64,000 nucleotides of DNA, from positions 124,001 through 188,000 of the forward strand of contig JAJVDF010000437.1 of assembly GCA_022410635.1 (NCBI GenBank), given 5' to 3'. The DNA comes from Tretioscincus oriximinensis. Its lineage: Eukaryota; Chordata; Lepidosauria; Squamata; Gymnophthalmidae. The notes under the pieces were generated by a model that ran no database searches, was not told the origin of the DNA, and worked only from the letters and a program-made list of their open reading frames with translations. The position numbers and the translations under genes were made by a program. Positions 57,301 to 64,000 of the stretch are shown here, piece by piece. Every line of letters starts with the position of its first letter. Positions within the stretch are counted from its first letter, which is position 1.

Positions 57301-60300
57301 GACGCATTAACATTATTTTTAATAGGAGATGATTACATTAGAGTTCCCAGAAAACAGAGTTAGAGGAAAGGAAGCTCAGCTTTATGAAAATTAGGAATAA
57401 CGAAGGGTGGTCAGGATATAATACAGAGAATATGCAGGGCCTTTAATGATGGTAAATATTATTATGTGAATACAAAAAAAGTCCTGACCAGGAAGAGGCC
57501 AATAGGTAATGGCTTGATTCTCATAAGTATAGGATGTATATCAAGAACTGCTCCTGTTTTGGAATCCTTCACTCCAAGAATAGAAGGTCCTTGGGCCATA
57601 CATCTCTCCCACACAAAATTACTCAGTACTTAATTTTCCAATCAAGGTCATTATAAAATCACAGGAATGCCATGGTCACATGGCAACCTCAGGAGCAAAC
57701 AAGGGCTACAGTATATTTTTGCTGAATTTTTTTTCCCTTGCTCTTCAAAAGAAGCACATCTTGAATTCGATTCCTAAGTCTAGGAATTGGCCTAGTGCTC
57801 AAACCTTTCTTTTTTTTGTTTTACAACCCTCTTGGGCCATATAAACTCCTTTGAAGCAAGAAAATCACAGCTTTGATTAGTAATACATCACAATTCTGTT
57901 TGCAAGCAATTTCTCGACTTCAGAAACTACTAATACCTCCCTCTTGCACATTGTCCATCTCTAGATAATGAGCAAAAGATTGTTACCAGTACTGCCAGAA
58001 GCAATATTTCCTTACTTCAGTTTCTTTCCCTTCTCTTGCTTAGGGAAANGCAGCAATGTTTGACTTTAAAGGTTTTTTCTTGGAAGAAAAAAGGACAAAG
58101 ATTAGTAAAATAATAAAAAGGAGGGTGGGGGCAGTAAAAAGGAAAATATCCAACTAGAAATTCCTACAATTAGGGAGGAATCAAAACATGTTTATTCTGA
58201 TTCTTTCTTCTGGTAACAAAAGGATTACTACTGACTTTTTGCTCTAGGCAAGATCATCTTAGTAGTTAGCTAGATCATGTCCATAGTAAAATATTGAATG
58301 GGTATTAATCTGCCTATGACAATCAGTTGGACAGAGCCAGATCTGTTTATCTAGTTTTTCCATTTATTTGTATGCTTTCGTTTAAGCCAGAATATTCTCA
58401 GAACAGTTTACAGTACATAATTTTGCACAAGTCCCTCCATTCAGATTTACAAGCCAAAGAGACACAGCATACCAAAAGTTTGAGGAGGGACATGGAAATT
58501 TACCAGCAGGCAGATGGAGAGGTCCTGCAGAGTCATCACCTTTCTTTTTTCAATCTTGGTTGGATGGATAGCAAACCATAGAGGTGTTCTAATTAATTAG
58601 CCAAATTTTCCTATGTCCAATTCAATTTGACTTACATTCTTGGTCTCTAGGGCCTGCACTGGGAGTGAGAGGAATAGTGTTAGCTAGAATGACTGTTTCT
58701 TGCTAACAGATGAGAGGACTTGATTGATAACCAACCCTGCCAACCTACAGTAGAAACCTTGCATTGCTGGCCAGGAAATTTGCTTCTAGTTGAATTTGAG
58801 GATCTTTAGGTGTTGTTGCCATAGAACTTCTACAGGATGAAAAGAAGAATTAATTATCAGAAAACTGTGCCTTTTGTGATATCTTGTTTTCAAAACAATT
58901 CTACTCAAGGAGTTGTTAAGAAATTCAGTGCACAATAACATTTGAAGGAATTCCTCACTTTACATTCCTGCTGTATCAGAGGTATCTAATGGAAAAGCTT
59001 CAGCTGATATCTAACTCCATCTCCCATGGGCCGGTATGCATAGTCAATGGTCAATAATGTACTGATAATCTCTGAAGTTCAGCAACATGCTGGGTGAATT
59101 CTTAATATGGGAAAAATGGGAACAACAGGGAAGTGGCTTTACCCTGAGCACATGCATCCACAGTTAGTCAAAATTTGGACTAACTGTGTTCTGGCTATGG
59201 TTTACCAGTAGTGGGAGGGCCTCTGTGCGAATGTTCTATCCTCCGAGGAGGCAACAGTGGTTTCGAAAGGGGTTGGGGGTTGGGGGGAGGGAGTTCTAGT
59301 TTTGTGCAAAACTAAATATCTGTATGATTTTTTGTAATTATGGATTTGTGCAAAACTTGGGGATATTTTGAAAAAAGAAGGCAGAGAAGCGTATGGGAAG
59401 AAGACACTCCAAAAACAGATTACCCAACCAATGCAACAGTTAACTCCATAAGCCAATGTAAATCTTCTACAGATTATGAACCGGAACTAAAATGGAGTGG
59501 AAAATGAAAGAAAACAGCAGAGGAAAATGAATTTTTTTTTTGCAGTTCTCAAATCCGCTTCCTTACCCCGTGAAAACTCAGCTCCTGCAAAATTTGTTCA
59601 TGTCTGTATTTCTTTTAGTGAATGTGAATATTGACATGAATATTGAATGTGAATATTGACACATCCTACATACAGTGGGATATATAGATGCCCAGGTAAA
59701 GGCAGGCATCTTTACTCCTGCTAACAAGTTCAAAACACCTCTATGTCATCATTTAATATTCTGTTTTCAGAATATTTTTTTAAAAGTTCTTACCGAGATA
59801 ATTGCATAGTAAGTTCAAGAGAATTAATAACCAATAAAATAAGTCTTCAGAAATGATCACCACCCACACTTTTAACCACACATTTCATTTTGTCTTCTGG
59901 AAAGGTCACTAACGTTTCTTGGCCCACCTCAGTACTCAGTTTCAGCTTCCTTTGGCAGTCTAGACTGTTATGACTAGAACAGATGTTTTTCAGTCAGAAC
60001 CACATTTCTTAATCATGGCTAATCCCATAAAGTAGACTTGTTTCAGTAACAAGAAGAGCTTATTTTGATAGGAAAGATAGAGCAGGGAACAAAAAGGGTG
60101 GGGAAAGAAAAAATAACAGCTTAACAAGCAATATTTTAACACAAAACATTGCGTAAGTACATAGACAACAGTGTTTGGATACGAGAATGCAGCTGCATTT
60201 TCATAATATCAATATTAGTATTAGATAGTAGGGCTGTAAAATTATAAAAATAATTTTACATATGATGCTTGAATTTTTTTTTTCTGGATTCCTTAGTAGG

Positions 60301-60374
60301 TTTTAGAGATGTACAGAATGCTGCACTGAACTTTTTGAATGCTATTTAGAAAACCAAGCTTTCTGCAAAGTAGC
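54368..60374. other. No recognisable gene or repeat
   Basis: About 6 kb of AT-rich sequence without a convincing exon, known repeat or RNA gene. Open frames of 60-93 codons (55786-56067, 56672-56911, 58327-58581) lack splice context. A small tandem repeat (TGAATATTGAC type) is at 59624-59660. Confidence 0.45.
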
Positions 60375-61256
60375 CATATTGGGGCAAAGAACCCAAAATA
60401 CTCCTACCACCTGATGGGAACCAAGCTTTCTGTGACCGAGCAAGAAAAGGATCTTGGGGTGTTAGTGGACAATTCAATGAAAATGTCAACCCAGTGTGCA
60501 GCAGCTGCAAAAAAGGCAAATTCCATGTTGGGGATAATTAGGAAAGGAATTGAAAACAAGACAGCAAATGTTGTTTTGCCTTTTTATAAATCTGTGGTGA
60601 GGCCACATTTGGAATACTGTGTTCAATTCTGGTCGCCACATCTCAAGAGGGATATTTTGGAACTGGAGAAGGTGCAGAAAAGGGCACAAAAATGATCAAG
60701 GGTCTGGAGCGCCTCCCTTACGAAGCAAGGCTGCAACATCTGGGCCTCTTCAGCCTTGAAAGGAGACGTTTGAGGGGTGATCTGATTGAAGTGTACAAAA
60801 TCATGCATGGGATCGACAGGGTGAATAGAGAAAAAATGTTTTCTCTATCACACAACACAAGGACCAGAGGGCACTCCTTAAAACTGTTGGGTAGAAAAGT
60901 GAGAACAGACAAAGGAAAGTATTTTTTCACCCAGAGGGTCATCGGCCTGTGGAATTTACTTCCTGAAGAGGTAGTGGTAGCTAACAGCTTGGATAGTTTC
61001 AAGACAGGACTAGACAGGTTTATGGACACTAAAGGTATAAATGGATACTAGGATGGATGTCTGGATGTTGCCTCTGGGATGGAGCAACAGGCAGGACTCC
61101 TGAAATACCATTTGCAGGGAGTCATGAACATGTGCATATTTTGCTTTCCTCTGTTTGGACTGCCCAGGTGCATCTGGTGGGCCTCTATGTGACACAGAAT
61201 GCTGGACTTGATGGGCTGTGGCCTGATCCAGTATGGCTCTTCTTATGTTCTTACTT
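60370..61256 (+). mobile_element. CR1 LINE, 5'-truncated, near-intact ORF2 C-terminus and 3' end
   Basis: Plus-strand CR1 starting at CATATTGGGGCAAAGAACCC. The frame within 60339-60695 gives HIGAKNPKYSYHLMGTK to KVQKRAQK. Loss of one A near 60690 (GGGCACAAAAATG versus GGGCAACAAAAATG in the 48 kb copy) shifts the frame, and 60692-61051 continues with MIKGLERLPYEARLQHLGLF to the natural stop after DTKGINGY. The 3'UTR ends with GGCTCTTCTTATGTTCTTAC. A 6-bp in-frame insertion at about 60425 adds two residues. The catalytic part of reverse transcriptase is absent. Confidence 0.93.
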
Positions 61257-62550
61257 GCTTACTTGCATTTTTAGGGTTATCAGAAAAAAGCACAACAGCA
61301 GCGATACAAAGGATGTAAAAAAAAGGAGCAATTTCAGAAGTTGCCGCTTATAATGCCCGTAATACTTGCTGAAATTGCTTCTTTTGTACACTGATTAACT
61401 GCTGTCCTTTTTTATAACCCTATGCATCCTACTGGCAGGAAGAAGATTAAAAAAGCAGTCATATAGGGAATGTTTAACCAAAGTTTGACTTTAGTTCTTT
61501 CTAGCTCCAGCATGGGAAGATTTCTGGGATGCTGACCATTGTAATTCAATCACTGATCAGCTGTAATTTGCATTGATATTTTTATTGCTTTCCTATGCCA
61601 CCTTCATATTGTAATAGGGTTAGCACAAAAAAGGGGGTCAGGAGTTCACAGTTTTAATACACCCAAAATGCTGCAGGCATTATAAGTTTCAGCTGATTCT
61701 TGCCGATGCCAAAATGCCTTCTAGATAAGGTCAAGCCCCTGACTTCATACACAGAGCAATTGCAAGCAAGATGTGACTGAGAGACTGTTAGTCCATTGCA
61801 GCCAACTTGCCTTGTCGCTTTTGTGGCTACCACACCCACTTCCTCTAGTGTGGAGAAGGAGGGAGCATTTCTGGTAAGAGGGGCTGGCGAGAGGGGCTGG
61901 GATGTCGTAGTGTACTGGCCAGTAAAAAATCCACTCTTTTAAAATCACTGTTGTGGCTTGGGTGGAGCAGCTGAGTTTTTAAAATTAATATATGGCAACC
62001 CTACAAATCACAGGTAACTCTTTTCTACTCTTTCACTACTAAAATGTGTTGTAAACAGATAAAGCAAAAATTAACGCAGAAGTGGAAAATGACAAGTCTA
62101 AAATGGGTCTCAAAGTGCATTCATATAACACTCTGCACATTGGAATAACAATGCTGGGAGGAAAGGGGTGATTCTATTTGGATTTGTTAAAAAGGGCTTC
62201 ACTCACTGTACTCGTGACAAATAGCTGGCTGGCTGGATCAATCGTTTTCTGCCATTAGTTTAATTCAGTTTTTTCTAAAGCAAGCGGCAGAAGCAGCAGA
62301 GTTCCTTTTTTTACTGCCTGTCTTGCAGCCCAGGTGCATGCTGTTTCCCTTCTTACAGAACTCTGAAAGCCTGGAGTAAATGATTAGTTATTTGCACTAG
62401 GAGAAAAATTTGGAATACCCTTGCCTTCTCCTGCAACCCCCACATTTGACACCTGAAAATCTGCAATATTTACGGTACATTGGAAGAAATTCTATAAAAA
62501 TGTAGGTGCATATGAAAACACTCTACATCTAATGATTTCACTGCAGCCAA
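61257..62550. other. No recognisable gene or repeat
   Basis: Unassigned DNA. Minus-strand frames at 61654-61948 have no support. Confidence 0.45.
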
Positions 62551-62556
62551 TTCTGA

Positions 62557-62729
62557 TTTTTTTCTTCTTTTTCTTCTTTTTCTTCTTTTTCTTCTTTTTC
62601 TTCTTTTTCTTCTTTTTCTTCTTTTTCTTCTTTTTCTTCTTTTTGTTCTTTTTCTTCTTTTTCTTCTTTTTGTTCTTTTTCTTCTTTTTCTTCTTTTTCT
62701 TCTTTTTTTTCTTTTTCTTTTTCTTTTTC
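62557..62729. repeat. (TTTTTCTTC)n polypyrimidine minisatellite, 173 bp
   Basis: About 19 nine-base units. Two G variants (TTTTTGTTC) at 62645 and 62672 are exactly 27 bp (three units) apart, so a three-unit block has duplicated. Poly-Phe and poly-Lys frames here are artefacts. Confidence 0.96.
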
Positions 62730-63452
62730 ATGTAAAGCCTTGTGTATAGCTCTCCCCTTAAAATTCATTAATGTTCAGGAGACTGTAACATATCTGTGGT
62801 GCCTAGACAGAAAAGGAAGACAATTTTTTTGCACTTTTAAGAGAGAAATGGAAGGGGAAATTTTAGAAACTACTCCAAGCGTGATTATCTCTATCCACTG
62901 AAATTCCTTCTCCCAGGCAACTACAGCTACATTGGTTTAAGGTTATTTTTAGGAGTCTCTGAGCAGGATAGCCCTCATAACCCTGTGCTGACATGCCCAA
63001 TCCATCTCCATTGAGCCAGAAACAAATCTCCTCAGAAGCCTCCAAAATTACCTTGCTGGAAATATGTGACTGTGGCAGTATGTGACTGGATAAACAAGGG
63101 GTTTTTTGTGTGCTTTTTTGCTTTTCCCAGGGAATGGGAAGAGCCTTTTGCTAAAAGGATAGAATAAGTTCCAGTGAAATAGCAAATTGGGTTTTACATT
63201 TTTGCTGTCCCCTCACTCAGCATGTGGGAAGGACACGAAAGGCACAGTGTTGGGGTTAGCCATTTATTAGATATTAATTGGCATTTATATATTTGATATA
63301 AAAATATACAAGAATTGGCCTTTGCAAGCTCCAGAAAGGCCTGGGTGGAAATTTTTGGAAATCTTTGGAAATTCCCCTCCTCAGAAGTAAACAGAGAGGC
63401 AAATCTCTCTTCCTGTCCTGAGGGCATATCCCATTCAAGGGATCCTCCAGGC
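62730..63452. other. No recognisable gene or repeat
   Basis: Unassigned DNA. Frames at 63194-63540 on the minus strand have no splice context. Confidence 0.45.
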
Positions 63453-63760
63453 ACGGATAGCTCAGTTGCTTAGGAATTCGTCTCTCACCTGGGAGATGGG
63501 GTTTCGAAGCCCTGTGTTGGAAGTGGGGAGGGGTGAGCACCTTCCACTAGCCTGTAGCTCTAGCCAACCCAGCTATTCGAAAGCATGAATTGCAAGAAAT
63601 TGCAATTGACTGCAAGTAGATACATGGGAACCACCAGAGCCTGGTGGGGAAGATAGAATGTGAGCCTTCGGGCAAAATATATCCTTGTAAGCCGCTTTGA
63701 GTCCCTTTGAAAGGTGAGAAAAGCGGGGTATAAGAACCAAGTTCTTCTTCTTCTTCTTCT
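63453..63760 (+). mobile_element. tRNA-derived SINE, full length, best-preserved copy
   Basis: tRNA head GCACGGATAGCTCAGTTGC (A box TAGCTCAGTTG) and GGGGTTTCGAAGCCC (B box), then GGGGAGGGGTGAGCACC, CTGTAGCTCTAGCCAACCC, AATTGCAAGAAATTGCAATTG, GCCTGGTGGGGAAGATAG, AAGCCGCTTTGAGTCCC, GGTGAGAAAAGCGGGG, TATAAGAACCAAG and a (TTC)6-like tail. Both Pol III boxes are recognisable, so this is the reference copy for the family in the window. Confidence 0.92.
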
Positions 63761-63859
63761 ATTGTGGCAAATGGGCAAGCCATTGTTGACTCAGCCATGG
63801 AGAAGGTTAAAAGCCATTTAGCCTATCAGTGGCAGATTGGAAGCCCATTAAAGCTCTAC

Positions 63860-64000
63860 CAGAGGAGTGAGTCATAGTTTCCCAGGTCCTGGAAGGTAAT
63901 AGCATTACCATGGGTCAAGTAAAGGTCAATCTTGTATCTTGCAACCTTACCATATTTGGCATTTCCTGACACAGGCTGCACCTCCTTTGGGAGGAGAGAA
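63860..64000 (+). mobile_element. LTR-like repeat, second copy (runs off the window)
   Basis: The last 53 bases (CAACCTTACCATATTTGG ... GGCTGCACCTCCTTTGGGAG) match 18921-18988. The element continues past the window edge; the left boundary is uncertain. Confidence 0.4.

Noticed and set aside
62492..62768. Poly-Lys and Lys/Glu-rich frames
   Set aside because: Translation of the TTTTTCTTC repeat; no gene features.
63453..63530. Possible tRNA gene (A and B boxes present)
   Set aside because: No cloverleaf could be completed and the sequence continues into the SINE body; it is a SINE head.
1..64000. Search for CRISPR arrays, operons, phage or toxin-antitoxin features
   Set aside because: Composition, spliced exons and vertebrate retroelements show a reptile nuclear genome; no such features are present.

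Overview
The window looks like nuclear DNA from a squamate reptile, most likely a lizard. It is AT-rich and gene-poor, and it is full of 5'-truncated CR1 LINEs. It also carries tRNA-derived SINEs, including several Sauria-type copies (a lepidosaur family), plus L1 remnants and a probable Bov-B/RTE tail. This mix, together with non-coding stretches of many kilobases, fits a long-intron or intergenic squamate locus. Nothing bacterial, plasmid, CRISPR or phage-like is seen. Family names are from memory of the repeat families; no database was searched. Single N bases are scattered through the window.

Only one piece of host protein-coding gene is well supported. It is two plus-strand exons (13180-13287 and 14805-14953) separated by a 1.5 kb intron. 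Both have good splice sites, the phases agree (phase 1), and the joined frame stays open to a TAA at 14951. They look like the penultimate and last coding exons of a gene whose earlier exons lie upstream of the window. I do not recognise the protein. Two candidate poly(A) signals follow (15912 and 16713).

Layout. 0-9.7 kb: mostly unique AT-rich DNA with CR1 and SINE insertions, an octamer palindrome at 3.55 kb and an RFX-like site at 9.28 kb. 9.7-11.9 kb: a dense repeat cluster with five GATTTAAATC palindromes, a GC-rich fold-back segment, and a 1.1 kb L1 3' end inserted with a clear 15-bp target-site duplication beside three tandem hairpins. 13-17 kb: the gene 3' end, then a CR1. 17.8-19.2 kb: a 370-bp fold-back element and an LTR-like repeat that recurs at the window's end. 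19-40 kb: long non-coding stretches with CR1 and SINE pieces, including a tRNA-SINE/CR1 chimera (23.8 kb) and a CR1 split by an internal deletion (34.6-35.2 kb). 40-43 kb: an antisense L1 fragment carrying a 35-bp inverted duplication, a 190-bp GAA tract grown from a SINE tail, and another hairpin-rich repeat. 43-64 kb: mostly unannotatable AT-rich DNA with two longer CR1 ORF2 remnants (48.1 and 60.4 kb), further SINEs and a 173-bp TTTTTCTTC polypyrimidine tract.

No complete autonomous element and no operon-like or defence-like system is present. The most interesting items are the unrecognised gene 3' end, the fold-back elements, and the sequence-level traces of template switching.
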